Shown here in pieces: positions 33,670-47,611 of a stretch of 64,000 bases of DNA; within the stretch, counting starts at the first letter, position 1, and the number at the start of each line of letters is the position of its first letter. The notes under the pieces were generated by a model that was given only the letters and a program-made list of their open reading frames with translations, was not told the DNA's origin and made no database searches. Source of the DNA: Megaustenia siamemsis. Its lineage: Eukaryota; Mollusca; Gastropoda; Stylommatophora; Ariophantidae. The position numbers were made by a program, and so were the translations under genes. Location of the stretch: NCBI GenBank assembly GCA_032433765.1, contig JAVIAB010000051.1:55636828-55700827 (forward strand), written 5' to 3'.

Positions 33670-33746
33670 AGAGAAATGAAACATCGGAGTACTTATGGAT
33701 TTGTTTGATGTGCAGTGATGATGATCCATATTTCGCAAACTCACCT
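33670..33746 (+). mobile_element. Faint Nimb-like LINE 3' remnant
   Basis: ACTTATGGATTTGTTTGATG then TGCAGTGATGATGATCC resembles the last ~70 bp of the LINE at 35440-35505 (ACCTATGGACATGTTCAGAG then TGCAATGATGATG). Short and decayed. Confidence 0.35.
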
Positions 33747-33879
33747 CATTAACTATCTTGCTAGCAATTACAAGTCTCCCCACTTGACTTGAAACAATTC
33801 TCAGAGCCACCGAAAATTGGTAAAACTCTATATCGTAGTGGAAGGTTTTATAGTGTATAATGGAACTGCCGATAGTTAT

Positions 33880-35936
<2,057 letters not shown>

Positions 35937-36070
35937 CCTGGGAAAGTAAAGCGGCACGGGCGTAATACCGACCACATTACCCCAAAAACCATGTGCCGAA
36001 GGTCTGTAAATATATCGTCACTAACACCATATTCCCTATACGCCACGGAGGCACTTTACTTTTTTTTTTG
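35937..36070 (+). mobile_element. SINE1, 5'-truncated tail
   Basis: Starts at CCTGGGAAAGTAAAGCGGCA and runs through the CCACATTACCCCAAAAA block to GGCACTTTACTTTTTTTT. The tRNA head is missing, and part of the CACTTGGCGTGACGGGG end is deleted. Confidence 0.85.
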
Positions 36071-36299
36071 CACTACAAATATATTTTATAATAATATATG
36101 TACAATTCTTGAAGAATTAGATTGGCTCATTTACAACATAACGCAGTTCATATTTCAAATTTCCCATCACCGGCGTTTCAGCACGTACTGTCCCTTATCT
36201 GGTCCCGGCCAAGTTGAAATATTACATTCCGAATCTCAGAATTACGTAAGTCAGTCTTGGCTAGACCTATCTCAGTGTTTTATAAATGCAGTAATTTGA
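36071..36299. other. No feature recognised
   Basis: Nothing supportable. Confidence 0.5.
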
Positions 36300-36632
36300 C
36301 AAGCTCTCAACACTGGGTCAATCTCAGTGCGCTATAATCCCGAGTAATATTTCTAGGTATCACACACTGGACTTATCTCATTGTGCTATAATCTCGAGTA
36401 ATTCTATAAAATATCACACACTGGACTTATCTCATTATGCTATAATCTCGAGTAATCTTACTAGGTATCACACACTGAACCTATCTCAGTGTGCTGTAAT
36501 CTTGAGTAATCTTAATAGGTATCACACACTGGGCCCATCTCATTGTGCTATAATCTCGAGTAATATTACTAGGTATCAGAAACTGGACCTATCCCATAGT
36601 GCTATAATCTCGAGTAATCTTACCAGCAGTGA
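36300..36632. repeat. Minisatellite, 54-bp unit, six copies
   Basis: CACACACTGG recurs at 36361, 36415, 36469 and 36523. The core is GTGCTATAATCTCGAGTAAT. Outer copies are diverged. Confidence 0.93.
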
Positions 36633-36784
36633 AACACGCATCAGTGTCTCGTTAACATTCAATTGTAAAAAGTAATAAAATGCGTCAACGAAAAATGCTT
36701 TGAGTCACATTCCAATGCTGCACATTTCGTTACATTTCGAAACGTAAAGAAACAAAAATAAATAAATAAATAAATAAGAGGTTG
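36633..36784. other. Spacer with (AAATA)n-like run
   Basis: AATAAATAAATAAATAAATA at about 36755-36776 directly precedes the Rep-R copy. Confidence 0.6.
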
Positions 36785-37165
36785 GTGGTTGGTTCGCCCG
36801 ATGACTAAAGTATTCTAGAGTATCGTAGTAGACTAGAATATTCCTCTTCATCATCCGCCCTTACAAGGACGTAGTAGACGTGTCTGCGTTGTGCTGTGGT
36901 TTGCAGTATAACTGTTATATTTGCGCTTTTCGGCCCAACACATCCGATTTCAGCACGACATTTTTGAGTACCGGGTTTTCTTCCCTCTTCGATCCCTGCA
37001 CGCTTGGCCAGACTAGACAGGTTGGTCTGTTACTGGAGGCACCACGGAGAGATGGAGCAGGGTCTGGATGGTTTTGGTTCACAGATCCTGGCGCAAGCCA
37101 TCAGCTGTGGGTAGCTGACAACTTCCAGATCTGGTGCTGGTAGGCGCGCCTTCGCCTCCATAAAT
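36785..37165 (+). repeat. Rep-R interspersed repeat, best copy
   Basis: Runs from GGTTGGTTCGCCCGATGAC to GGCGCGCCTTCGCCTCC, the mirror of 5205-5600. On the plus strand an 87-codon frame (MSALCCGLQYNCYICAF... to a stop after WCW) matches the minus-strand frame of the 5.2-kb copy with one whole-codon indel and a handful of substitutions. Confidence 0.8.
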
Positions 37166-37245
37166 AAGAGAGTAATAAGCAATAATAGATAGTATAAATA
37201 TTAATAAATTAAATATACGTACAGACATGTAATGATCAAATATTC

Positions 37246-37395
37246 CCAAGACGACCCTACTCCACCTCTTCGCTGTGCGTCTAGAAAGATAATAACTTGT
37301 CTAGTCTGGCCAAGCAAATAAACTGCAACACAGCGCATCTACGCCCATTTAACGAACTTTTAAGAACGAATGACGAAAAGGTCAATCCATTTCTG
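37246..37395 (-). repeat. Rep-R, internally deleted copy
   Basis: GACCCTACTCCACCTCTTCG then TCTAGTCTGGCCAAGC matches the middle of Rep-R. It then jumps to CTGCAACACAGCGCATCTAC and AATGACGAAAAGG near the end. Confidence 0.65.
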
Positions 37396-37808
37396 TAGTA
37401 GTCATGGGGTGAATGAAAACAAATAGAAAGAGAACAAAAGCAAGAGTTAAGTTGACAATATCTGGCTACTGTGACAAGTAATGAACTTTCAACTTCTAGA
37501 AATGTCATTTTATCAATTCGTGGTTAGTTCATGAGACTTGTTGAAGCTACATAGAAAACATCTTCGTATATTTGAGTCTAACTAGTTTTCAAAGAGAACA
37601 TTTCCTACCAACACTGAAAACGAATTCAACTTTCTACAATTATCTCACTCGTCTAAAGTTAGAGCAGAGTGACTCGGAATACTAACGAACACTCTGAGAA
37701 TGTAAAACTAATGCATAAAAGCAATACTGCAAGCTTTAAACTCTACATGTTTCTTATTTAGTGATCAGTCTCTTCGTCTCTTTATAAACAAAACAATCAT
37801 TAATGATG

Positions 37809-37809
<1 letters not shown>
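37396..37809. other. No feature recognised
   Basis: Nothing supportable. Confidence 0.5.
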
Positions 37810-37860
<51 letters not shown>

Positions 37861-37861
37861 T

Positions 37862-37896
<35 letters not shown>

Positions 37897-37914
37897 TTTT
37901 CTCTTTCTCTATCT
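37810..37914. repeat. (CT)n-rich microsatellite
   Basis: CT dinucleotides broken by TTT at irregular intervals. Confidence 0.95.
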
Positions 37915-37949
37915 CAAATTTATAGCGTTTCACTTTATCAGAATGTTTA

Positions 37950-38370
37950 ACATCATCATCAAGTTCCGGGCCTGCTGGCGTATGTGATCATGTCTCTCCA
38001 CAACTTTCGATCTCTACAGTTATTTATCATTTCTGTTGTTGACCTTCTGCCAAGCCATTCTCTTAAGCTGTCTGGTATTTTTTTCTCTTTGCTTCCTTTA
38101 ATTTCTTTTCTTCGTCCCTCAATTTTTCCAGTTGTTACAATATATTCCAGTTGTTCTCTTCTCATTACATAGCCAAAAAATTATGACTATTTCTTCCTAA
38201 TATTGGAAATTAGCTCTCTTTTTGCTTTGACCTCTTTTAGAGCATTTTCATTACTCTTCTTAGCTGTCCATGGTATTCTCAATAATCTTCTGTAAAACCA
38301 CATTTCTACAGACTCCAGTGATTTTCATGTCTGTTGTCCTATTGTCCATGATTCACATCCATATGTTAAG
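37950..38370 (-). pseudogene. LINE-B 3' end with TSD
   Basis: 10-bp TSD AGAATGTTTA at 37940-37949 and 38371-38380. The minus strand encodes MRREQLEYIVTTGKIEGRRK, IPDSLREWLGRRSTTEMINN and CRDRKLWRDMITYASRPGT, then the (GAT)n tail. It is the cleanest copy of the LINE-B C-terminus. Upstream (38175-38370) it carries stops. Confidence 0.9.
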
Positions 38371-38611
38371 AGAATGTTTATGAAAAGTCATATACTTGAC
38401 AACAAACAATAGCACTTTTAAAAATTCGTTTTCTTTCTTTCTTTTGTCTTACTCCTCCACCGCAATTATTTAAACTATCAATGAGTAGTTTATTTTCAAC
38501 TATTATTAATTTTTGCAATGCAATTAATATAATTAATTATTGTTGTTTTTTTTTTCTCCGTAGATCACAATTTCTGTTGAGTATTTATCACACGTTTCAT
38601 GTATAATCTCT
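38371..38611. other. No feature recognised
   Basis: AT-rich spacer with a T-run at 38547. Confidence 0.5.
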
Positions 38612-38792
38612 TTATTTCCTTTTTCCATACACACATACACATTTGCCATAAATCCATTTCCTTCTTCCATACACACATACACATTAGTCATACACCCATT
38701 TTCTTCTTCCATAAACACATACACATTTGCCACACATCCATCTCCTTATTTCAGACACACGTACACATACGAGACGCTATTCCCGCTACCCT
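38612..38792. repeat. Minisatellite, 42-bp unit, four copies
   Basis: CCATACACACATACACATT recurs at 38625, 38667, 38709 and (diverged) 38751. The unit is a multiple of three, so both strands show repetitive frames; not taken as coding. Confidence 0.9.
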
Positions 38793-39225
38793 TTCACACT
38801 GCAGCTTGAGAACCGTCCGTTCTGTGCTTGGGTATCTCAGTTGTCATGGAAACCAGGCAGTTTTTGTTTTATGTTTGAACGAGGTCGTCAAGTCGCTGTC
38901 TCGGCTCCGACTTCCCCTGTCACGTGGCTGAAATTCCATCGTACCAAATGTTGTGAGGTCGGGATTAAGACATTCCTCTGGCTCCTAGGTAGTAGAAATC
39001 TGCCAGATTCCGTCATTGTATAGTCCATCACGTGGTTAACGTGCCCTAAAGACTTTTACGTGAGTTCCATCAAGGGCCAGAACCAGTGAGTGAAAGAGAG
39101 GGAGTTTGTAATTTAAAGTGAGCGTGGGCTTTTGAGAGTGGTGGTTAGTAGATAGTGTTGGAATAAGATGGGATGGAGATGAGTAGAGTTGTATGAGAGT
39201 GAAAATGATATATTTATCTCATGAT
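38793..39225. other. Unrecognised, locally GC-richer
   Basis: 38800-39060 is less AT-rich and not repetitive within the window. Two overlapping plus frames exist (38599-38931, 38727-39023) without any domain that I can name. Confidence 0.4.
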
Positions 39226-39238
39226 AAACTGAAAGAAA

Positions 39239-39888
39239 TCATCATCATAATTGAGTGCCGTCTCCGCATCGCAGGTTGGCTACCATGGAGCGCCATTCCA
39301 CTTTGTTTCTTGCTTTGATGGTGCAGATTGTCATAGGTTGACTTGTCCATCTTTTGATGTTACTCGTCCATGTTAGTCTTTGTTTGCCTCTGCCTCTTTT
39401 ACCTTGTATTTTCCCTTCCATTATTACTTTTATTAGCTGTTGTGTCTTTTAACATGCCCCAAAATCTCATTTTCTTGTTCTTCTTGTGTTTAGTAGTTCT
39501 CTTTTCATTTTTAATTGTTTTAAAACTTCATCGTTTGTTTTCTTTTTTTTTTCCATCCAATTTTACCTATTCTTCTATAGATCCACATTTAAGGCTTACA
39601 TTTTTTTTCTGTTTTCTGGTCTAATGTCCATGATTCTGCACCATACAGGAATATTGAGAAGATGTAACATTTTGTTGTTCGTAGTTTTAGCCCTAATGTT
39701 ATTTGTTTTGATGTCAGTATATTTTTCATGGCATTAAAATTATTTTTGCCATACCTATTCCTTTGTTTATTTCAGATGTACATTTTCCATCACTGGTTAT
39801 AGTATGTCCCGGGTAGTTGTAGCTCTGAACTGTCTCCAGATGTTTTCCTTCAACTTTGATATTTAGACAGGAAAAAAAAAACTGAAAG
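39239..39888 (-). mobile_element. LINE-A 3' fragment with TSD
   Basis: Perfect 13-bp TSD AAACTGAAAGAAA at 39226-39238 and 39889-39901. (ATC)n tail on the plus-strand left, GAGTGCCGTCTCCGCATCGC next; decayed C-terminal coding on the minus strand. 5' truncated. Confidence 0.88.
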
Positions 39889-39901
39889 AAAAAGTAATGA
39901 A

Positions 39902-40735
39902 AATAGATGGATAGTGAGTGCGTGTGAAATTAAGGAGAGAAAATGAAGGATAAAGTAGAATATAGAAAACTGCGTAGACTGAAGACGGTGAGTGGGAAAC
40001 ACGGAGTGATAGAATGAAGAGAAAGTAATTCGAGTCAGAGAGACATACTGGAAAAAGATAGGCAAGTGAAGGCCTCTTCTACCAGGAGTGAAAAAAGTTG
40101 TAATTAAAGAACGAGTCTGATTGATTAATTTAAATGAAACAACGTAACAACAATGAAATAAAAATGATTGAAGAGTAAGTGAAGGAAAGCGAGAGTGGTG
40201 AAAGGGGATGTGATAGTTGCCTGGGTGATAGTGAGAAAGGAAAAGATGGAGGCAGATTGGGAGCAAGTGAGAGAATGACAGTCAAAATGAGATACTTCTT
40301 TCTAGAGACAGAAGAGTGGGGGGGGGGGGGGGCGTGTGTGCATGTGCGTGTGTGAAAAATAATGTCTTTGATTGAGAGTGAGGGAGAGAACAAGAAAGAG
40401 AAAGCTATAAAAACGAAATGACCCGACTTGCCTGCCCTCCAACCTAATCCATTTTCTTCTCTCGGTAACATTTGACCCTGGATATTTTTATTTTCTTCGC
40501 GATCTTTCTCTTTCCTTTCTCGTTGTGTGTCAATGTCGTAGTTGTGTTTTAATGTGTTCCATCTGTTTCCTTGAATGTTTTCAAACAATTTTCACGTTTG
40601 TACCTCGCCCTTTATTTTTGACGTGTATGTCAGTTACATTCAACATGATTTAAACCGTTAGACCGTGCGATATGCCGATTACCAGAATCCTCACGAATTT
40701 AATTGTTTTGTATTTTTTTTAGTTTAACGTGAGCA
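39902..40735. other. GA-rich then unassigned; G12 run
   Basis: 39890-40430 is purine-rich with loose AGAGTGA-type echoes but no clean unit. A G12 run lies at 40318-40331, flanked by TG repeats. Long minus frames here reflect the low complexity. Confidence 0.5.
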
Positions 40736-40739
40736 GTGC

Positions 40740-41085
40740 GATCATTTATTGAAGAGCTTCTGTGAAAGGCGAGGCAGGCCGAGATTTCAGGTCGTAATGT
40801 ATATGAAGTGTTCGGGTTCAAGATGAAGAACAAGGCCGGGGATGAGAGTGCCCAACGACTCAAAGCTGACTGACTGCTCACATCAGGATTAACGACTCCA
40901 TTCTGACTAAGACCCTACTCTACCTCTCCTGGTAATAAAATAACCATTCTGGCCAACAGAAGATGGATCGAGAGGGAAGGCAGCACCGTACATGAAGATG
41001 CCACGCTTAAGATGGATGTTTTGGGCTGAAATTTCGCGTATATCACAGTTTGCTGTAAAGCTCTATACAAGATATATACATCAAT
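40740..41085 (-). repeat. Rep-R, diverged copy
   Basis: GACCCTACTCTACCTCTCC, ATTCTGGCCAACAGAAGATG, GGATCGAGAGGGAAGGCAG and TTTTGGGCTGAAATTTCGCG appear in Rep-R order. Confidence 0.7.
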
Positions 41086-41241
41086 GAGACGTATTTTAAA
41101 TGTGGGTCATGAAGAGAAAAGGTCGTCGGCCGAACTCAAATGAAGAGAAGAAAGTAGTAGGTATTCTAACCGTGACAAGCATCTGCAAACAGTATTTTTT
41201 TCATCTTAACAATGTTATCTTTATTTTCCTTCTCGTCTCAT

Positions 41242-41502
41242 AAAGTGAAAAAAGTAAAGTGCCCCCGCCACGCCAAGTGGCGTATAGGGAATATGGTGTT
41301 AGTGACCATACATTTTATAGACCTTCAGCACATGATTTTTGGGGTAAAGTGGTCGGTATTACGCCCGTGCCGCTTTACTTTCGCAGAAAAAATCCGGTAC
41401 CAATTTAAGGCTGGGTGACCCGAAAGCCGTCGGTTGGGAACGAACCCTACCTCTTGTCCTTTGTAGTCCAATTCACTAAACACTGAGCTATCGCGGCTCT
41501 CT
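41242..41502 (-). mobile_element. SINE1, near full length, with perfect TSD
   Basis: 13-bp TSD CTTCTCGTCTCAT at 41229-41241 and 41503-41515. Tail GTAAAGTGCCCCCGCCACG to head GAGCTATCGCGGCTCT. Confidence 0.93.
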
Positions 41503-41515
41503 CTTCTCGTCTCAT

Positions 41516-41745
41516 TCAACCTTTTTTTTCCCTCTCTTTTATTCTTTTTCTTTATCTCTTTCTCCCTGTTTTCTCCGTCTCCGCGTCCTTCCTCTTGTTT
41601 TGCTCTTCGTCTTGTTCTTCTTCCCTTCTTCGTCTTCTTTTTGTTCTTCCTTATCATCGTTATCATACATTTCTCCTTCTTCTTTTTCCTCCTCCTTCCC
41701 CTCCAATTCTCATTTACTGAGCTTTCATTTCCTCCTTCACACCTA
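41516..41745. repeat. Pyrimidine-rich low-complexity tract
   Basis: CTT/TCC-rich sequence without a regular unit. Confidence 0.8.
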
Positions 41746-41799
41746 CATATCTAATGCCGTTATATGTTTACCGGGTGATTGAATTATGAATCGAATAGC

Positions 41800-42300
41800 C
41801 ATGTGGAACTGGTATCCTGGAGCGTATCCTCTATTTGTGTCCAGCCTACAAGGAACAATGGTGTCAAATCTGGCCAGAGGGTGCTGAACTAAGGCAGAAC
41901 TATGGGGCAGCCGTCTCGATCTGGAGAGAACTGTCAGCTTCATCATGGAAACGAGACTACAGATCTGAGCTCCTGAACCAAAGACAAGATGGAAGGCTTC
42001 TTCTACCGGGATGGAGTGGGGGCAACAGGTGGAAATGTTGCACCAATTAAAAAACGCCCCATATGTCCAACGATAGGATAGGTCATGCGAATAAGAGCCG
42101 CATTCAAAGCTTTATCCTTCCTTTATGGGAAGGACACCCCAGAAAACAAACCACTTGCTGCCAAACAGTTAACATTAGGAGAAAGAACTATGGTTATGGG
42201 AGAACACCGAGACAGAAATCACTGGTAGGTTGGGCCCAACAGCCCCAGCCGGCATCCACCCTACGAGGAGGAAAAACTCCTTAGTCAAACCAAGGTTCAG
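41800..42300 (+). pseudogene. Possible LINE C-terminal remnant
   Basis: The plus strand reads CPAYKEQWCQIWPEGAELRQ, reminiscent of the C-terminal Cys-then-Trp-Pro segment after RNase H in I/Jockey-type LINEs. The downstream frames (GWAQQPQPASTLRGGKTP) I cannot place. Weak call. Confidence 0.3.
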
Positions 42301-42366
42301 CCTGCCGAAAGACGGAGTGTGTCAGTCACGGCGCAGGTTTAGAGGAAAAATCAGGACACACACACG

Positions 42367-43363
42367 CATATACGAGTGCTGACCATACGATCAGCTCAAC
42401 GTGCATTATGCTGTTGTTGTTACCCCTCCATATACGAGTGCTGACCATACGATCAGCTCAACGTGCATTATGCTGTTGTTGTTACCCCTCCATATACGAG
42501 TGCTGACCATACGATCAGCTCAACGTGCATTATGCTGTTGTTGTTACCCCTCCATATACGAGTGCTGACCATACGATCAGCTCAACGTGCGTTATGCTGT
42601 TGTTGTTACCCCTCCATATACGAGTACTGACCATACGATCAGCTCAACATGCGTCATGCTGTTGTTGTTACCCCTCCATATACGAGTGCTGACCATACGA
42701 TCAGCTCAACGTGCATTATGCTGTTGTTGTTACCCCTCCATATACGAGTACTGACCATACGATCAGCTCAACGTGCATTATGCTGTTGTTGTTACCCCTC
42801 CATATACGAGTACTGACCATACGATCAGCTCAACGTACGTCATGCTATTATTGTTACCTCTCCATATACGAGTACTGACCATACGATCAGCTCAACGTGC
42901 ATTATGCTGTTGTTGTTACCCCTCCATATACGAGTACTGACCATACGATCAGCTCAACGTACGTCATGCTATTATTGTTACCTCTCCATATACGAGTACT
43001 GACCATACGATCAGCTCAACGTGCATTATGCTGTTGTTGTTACCCCTCCATATACGAGTACTGACCATACGATCAGCTCAACATGCATTATGCTGTTGTT
43101 GTTACCCCTCCATATACGAGTACTGACCATACGATCAGCTCAACGTGCATTATGCTGTTGTTGTTACCCCTCCATATACGAGTACTGACCATACGATCAG
43201 CTCAACGTGCATTATGCTGTTGTTGTTACCCCTCCATATACGAGTACTGACCATACGATCAGCTCAACGTGCATTATGCTGTTGTTGTTACCCCTCCATA
43301 TACGAGTACTGACCATACGATCAGCTCAACGTGCATTATGCTGTTGTTGTTACCCCTCCATCA
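42367..43363. repeat. Minisatellite, 62-bp unit, 16 copies
   Basis: CTGACCATAC recurs every 62 bp from 42379 to 43309. The core is TACGATCAGCTCAACGTGC then ATTATGCTGTTGTTGTTACC. Two copies (about 42835 and 42959) share a GTACGTCATGCTATTATTG variant 124 bp apart, a two-unit duplication. Confidence 0.97.
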
Positions 43364-43935
43364 AGAAACAGGTCAAAGAGTCAAGTTCGCATGATCAAAA
43401 GACTTGAAAGTTGAAGAAGAAGAACTATGAGTGCTATAAGTTCACACACATCTAACATTAAATGAAGGAAAGAGGAACCATGGGCGAGAAAATTAAGATT
43501 ATAAAATATTAACAGAAACCATTATCATCAGATTTACTTGTGAACTTGGACGGTACTATAAATCGTCCTTAAAGTCTCTTATTTTATAGCCATATCGATA
43601 TCTCACATAAATGTGACAATCTGATTCAGGATTACTCGTTACCAGTACACTTCATGGTCTACGTCGGCTGGGGAAACAAGTTAGTCACTCAGCAACTCTC
43701 ATGGGACTGTCAGAACTGGAGGAAGATGACTCACCCAGAAGATCACTGGAGGTGATGAAGTTATAACTGACAGAGTGTGATAACTATTTGAACCCGATAC
43801 GATGATGTAAAACTAACAACAAGAATTACTGTATCCAAATCTATCGTATCATATTTTCGCTAACGCTTGCAGTGGTTCAACGAAACACTTGGAGCTGCTA
43901 ACGTGTGAACCATAACGCTAGTCTACTTCAGCGAG
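43364..43935. other. No feature recognised
   Basis: Nothing supportable. Confidence 0.5.
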
Positions 43936-43939
43936 CAGC

Positions 43940-44432
43940 TACTGCTGCACATTTAGACCACCATTCTTAGACCAACTTGGGTCACGAACAAGACAGTTGA
44001 ATTCTGGGTCTTTACCAGTTCACCATAGTGTGTCATGCAGGGTTGCTTCTATGGGTCACATTAGTGTCCTCGGGCAGTTGAAAGCTCTGTGGGCATGTAG
44101 GATAGGCCCTGGAGTTTGTTTGGATGTTCCGCAGTCGCATGTTGCAAAGTCACTGAGTCATATCTGGTGTAGGTTTGCTTTGTGGTCATAGTGACCTGTT
44201 CTGAGTCTGAATTCTTGGTTGACTGAATTTGTTTTAGCTGTCATGTTCTAGCTCATATTTTTTTTTTCATATAACTCTCTCATGTCTGTTTTCCTTGCTT
44301 GTTTCAGGAGTGTCTTTATTTCATTGAGGCTATGGGGGTTAGTCTGTTGAAGGCTCCCAGCTGCTTTTGAGGACTCATCTACTTTCTCATTTGCGGGGAT
44401 GTCAAAATGTATTGCTATCCACTGCAAAACTA
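43940..44432 (-). pseudogene. I-type LINE RNase H end and C-terminus, decayed
   Basis: The minus strand reads LVLQWIAIHFDIPANEKVDE, the RNase H HCxIPGNEKAD region with the His-Cys pair altered to HF. SLNEIKTLLKQARKT, FRLRTGHYDHKANLHQI and ATCDCGTSKQTPG follow. Stops and frame changes are present. Same architecture as 24.05-24.5 kb. Confidence 0.75.
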
Positions 44433-45205
44433 GATCTGTCTTTTCTGACTAACGGTAGCCAAAGTAATGGATATGAACGTCGAGAAGAGATACCTAAACA
44501 AAGCTTATCAGATCTTGCGTAAAGCGACCATTGAAAATGGGTACGTTTTCTTATCAATATCAAAAACGAGGATGTAAATACCAGAGCTGCTAAAAACGTA
44601 CAGGGACTGAAGTTTTGTTTGTGTAAACGCACAGATTTGTTAAAAGAGTTCGTTCTGTCTATCTCCTTCAAAGTGCCACCCTTCTAATATTATGTAATTG
44701 GTCCGTAGTTTCTATCAGTTGCAAAGGCACCTCTGATTGGCGAGGTAGTCTTCGTTTGTTTCGTTCCGTTGGCTTGAAATTCCTCTTCATCGAGTCAATG
44801 CCTTTCCTTACTTCAGTTGATGTAACAAGAAGTCACTTGCAGCAAGGTCAGGGAAGTATGGACGGGAGGGTCAGATCGTGTGATTTTACCCCCCACCCCC
44901 CGCCAAAAAAAAAAAAGTATGTTTGTTTGTGGAGACAGACCTGTGGGTACTGAGAGTGGATCTGTCGTCACAGTGCAGAATCCAGTCGTCGGTCAAGTAA
45001 AAACTGCTGGCATAAAGTGTCACTCTCACTCGACACTGACCACGACAGTTTTAGTAATGAATTCTGGGTCTTGGAATCGAAAGTTTAAATAGGAACATCA
45101 GAAATATGAGTGAATAGCATGATCACAGCTCATGCAACAGACAATGTCATTATTTGATCTACTGTAACGGAGATGCAAGAATCCACGGAAATGACAGAGA
45201 AATGA
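44433..45205. other. Unassigned; short C/A run
   Basis: A C-rich then A11 stretch at 44888-44917. No feature recognised. Confidence 0.5.
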
Positions 45206-45207
45206 GA

Positions 45208-45505
45208 TTGTAGTCTTTGAAATAAATATAATTGGAATACAATAGAAAGAAATTATATAGCTGGCATTGTAGTCTTTGAAATAAATATAATTGGAATACA
45301 ATAGAAAGAAATTATATAGCTGGCATTGTAGTCTTTGAAATAAATATAATTGGAATGCAATAGAAAGAAATTATATAGCTGGCATTGTAGTCTTTGAAAT
45401 AAATATAATTGGAATGCAATAGAAAGAAATTATATAGCTGGCATTGTAGTCTTTGAAAAAAAAATTAGTTGGAATGCAATAGTAAGAATTGAGTGACACC
45501 AGAAA
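45208..45505. repeat. Minisatellite, 59-bp unit, five copies
   Basis: GTAGTCTTTGAAATAAATAT recurs at 45210, 45269, 45328, 45387 and 45446 (last copy diverged). Confidence 0.96.
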
Positions 45506-45930
45506 TAACATTGGTTTTACTGGAAGTTACTCTGGTAGTTACAATTGATTTGTAATCGCCCAAGTTTTGCTGGAAAAGTTGTCCATTATTGAAGTACTTC
45601 ACTGGGTCATCTATATCAACTTCGGTGACGACAGAGATCCCCACATCATTAGCAGTTTATTTTTTACCCAGTTGCAGCGGATCAAAAATTAGAGGTGATA
45701 TAAGATCTCGACCAGCTTTGGGTCTCTGACCATGTCGTGCTCGTCTGGCTAGTGCTCTCCAAAGCAGAGAAACATACAAAAATACACATCTTGAAAGAGA
45801 CAAATTAAATATTATTGACATATGAAGGCACGAAATAATTTACTATATATCAGATTAAAATCACAATTCAGGCACACCAAAGAGACAAAGATATTCTAAG
45901 TGGTGAAGATTTTCAAAGAGACGAGGTGGT
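45506..45930. other. No feature recognised
   Basis: Nothing supportable. Confidence 0.5.
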
Positions 45931-45934
45931 GATG

Positions 45935-46548
45935 GGGTAACGAGGGGGTGACGGTGATGATGACGGTTGTGGTGGTTGATGATAATAGCGGTGATGATGA
46001 TGATAGTTGTTGATGATGATTGTGATAATGGTGGTGGTGGTGGTGATGATGATGATGATGATAATGATGAAGACGATGGAAGCGGTGGGATGATGATGGC
46101 GGTGCTGATGAAGACGATGGAAGCGGTGGGATGATGATGGCGGTGATGATGAAGACGATGGAAGCGGTGGGATGATGATGGCGGTGATGATGAAGACGAT
46201 GGAAGCGGTGGTGATGATGAAGACGATGGAAGCGGTGGAGATGATGATGGTGCTGATGATGAAGACAATGGAGGTGATGGTGATGATGATGGCGGTGGTG
46301 ATGATGATGATGATGAAGAGGATGGAGGCGATGGTGATTATGGTGGTGGTTGTGATGATGATGATGATGAAGGCGATGGAGGCGGTGCTGATGATGATGG
46401 TGATGGTGATGAAGGCGATAGAGGTTGTGGTGAGGTGATAATGATGACGATGGTGGAGGTGGAGGTGGTGATGGTAGTGGTAATGATGATGGTAATGATG
46501 ACGATAGTGCTGATAATGATGAAGGTAGTGGTGGTAATGGTTATGAAC
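45935..46548. repeat. (GAT/GGT)n trinucleotide-rich array
   Basis: Imperfect trinucleotide repeats with an embedded ~40-bp unit (GAAGACGATGGAAGCGGTGG) at 46068-46230. Ser/Pro- and Met-rich frames are artefacts. Confidence 0.93.
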
Positions 46549-46683
46549 TCTTTAACTGTATCAACGTACACCATTTCAGCCCTCGAGGCCTTATTCCAAA
46601 GATGGCGATGCTTCGTGTTGGTATTTTTCAGACATAGCCCGCGTCGTCGTAGTCATCAGTCATACGGTCATTTTCACCACACC
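46549..46683. other. Short unassigned spacer
   Basis: Nothing supportable. Confidence 0.5.
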
Positions 46684-46698
46684 CAAATATATAGGTGG

Positions 46699-46958
46699 GA
46701 GCCGCGATAGCTCAGTGGTTAGTGAACTGGACTACAAAGGACAAGAGGTAGGGTTCGATCCCAATCGACGGCTCCGGTTCACCCAGCCTTTAATGGGTAC
46801 CGGATTTTTTTTTCTTGGAAAGTAAAGCGGTACGGGCGTAATACCGACCACATTACCCCAAAAATAATGTGCCGAAGGTCTGTAAAATTTATGGTCACTA
46901 ACACCATATTCCCTATACGCCACTTGGCGTAACTGGGGTACTTTACTTTTTACTTTTA
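46699..46958 (+). mobile_element. SINE1, full length, with perfect TSD
   Basis: 15-bp TSD CAAATATATAGGTGG at 46684-46698 and 46959-46973, perfect. Head GAGCCGCGATAGCTCAGTGG, tail GGGGTACTTTACTTTTTACT. A good reference copy: it shows the element starts at GAGCCGCG and needs no second head. Confidence 0.95.
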
Positions 46959-46973
46959 CAAATATATAGGTGG

Positions 46974-47194
46974 CGCATGGCCAGAAAATAAAATCGGAAA
47001 ACACCCCATCCAGCATGACGTTTCCAGCTATAGAAGATATATACGACTGACGTCACTTTCCCCACAACCGCCATTTCTCACAAAACTGTAAGCTGCACAC
47101 TACTTGAGATTTTTTTTCTCCAAATTTACGTTCTGACCGCGGGCCATCTGCGTAGGAGGTTGTGGTATCACAAGGGGCCTTCATACGTTCCCAA
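46974..47194. other. Short unassigned spacer
   Basis: Nothing supportable. Confidence 0.5.
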
Positions 47195-47480
47195 ATATAA
47201 AAGGGAAAAATCCCATCCAAATAGTTTATTTATAACGGGGAAACCATAGAAGGATGTATTACAGCACTCAGAAAAAAATGATAAATAAACTACAACAGAA
47301 AAAAAAAACAAAGAACAATATATGGCCCGAAGCAGGATCGAACCCGTACTCCATGGCACTGCGCCTTGGGTACTAAAGATTAGATATTGTGGACAATGTC
47401 ATACGCGCAGGCGTTCTCATGACTATAGCATAGGGTTACGATCACAGCTCGGGAATAAATTGTATTTCTGTACTTTCCTA
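47195..47480 (-). mobile_element. SINE2 family copy
   Basis: Shares ACAAAGAACAATATATGG, GGATCGAACCCGTACT, TGGACAATGTC..CGCGCAGG and TCATGACTATAGCATA with the reverse complement of 6253-6555, in the same order. Confidence 0.78.
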
Positions 47481-47611
47481 TTAATGCAAGTATCTCCCAG
47501 TAGGGCTGAATACTTGTGTTGCAGACAAACATTTATTGGACGAAACTGCAAGAATAGTAGTCTCCAGTGGTTTATTTCAGTTCTAGTTCTCCAGTTTATT
47601 TATAAAACTCA

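Noticed and set aside
38599..38931. His/Ile-rich ORF
   Set aside because: Its first half is the 42-bp minisatellite; the rest has no domain.
45861..46710. Ser/Pro-rich and Met-rich ORFs
   Set aside because: Trinucleotide GAT/GGT array read in different frames.
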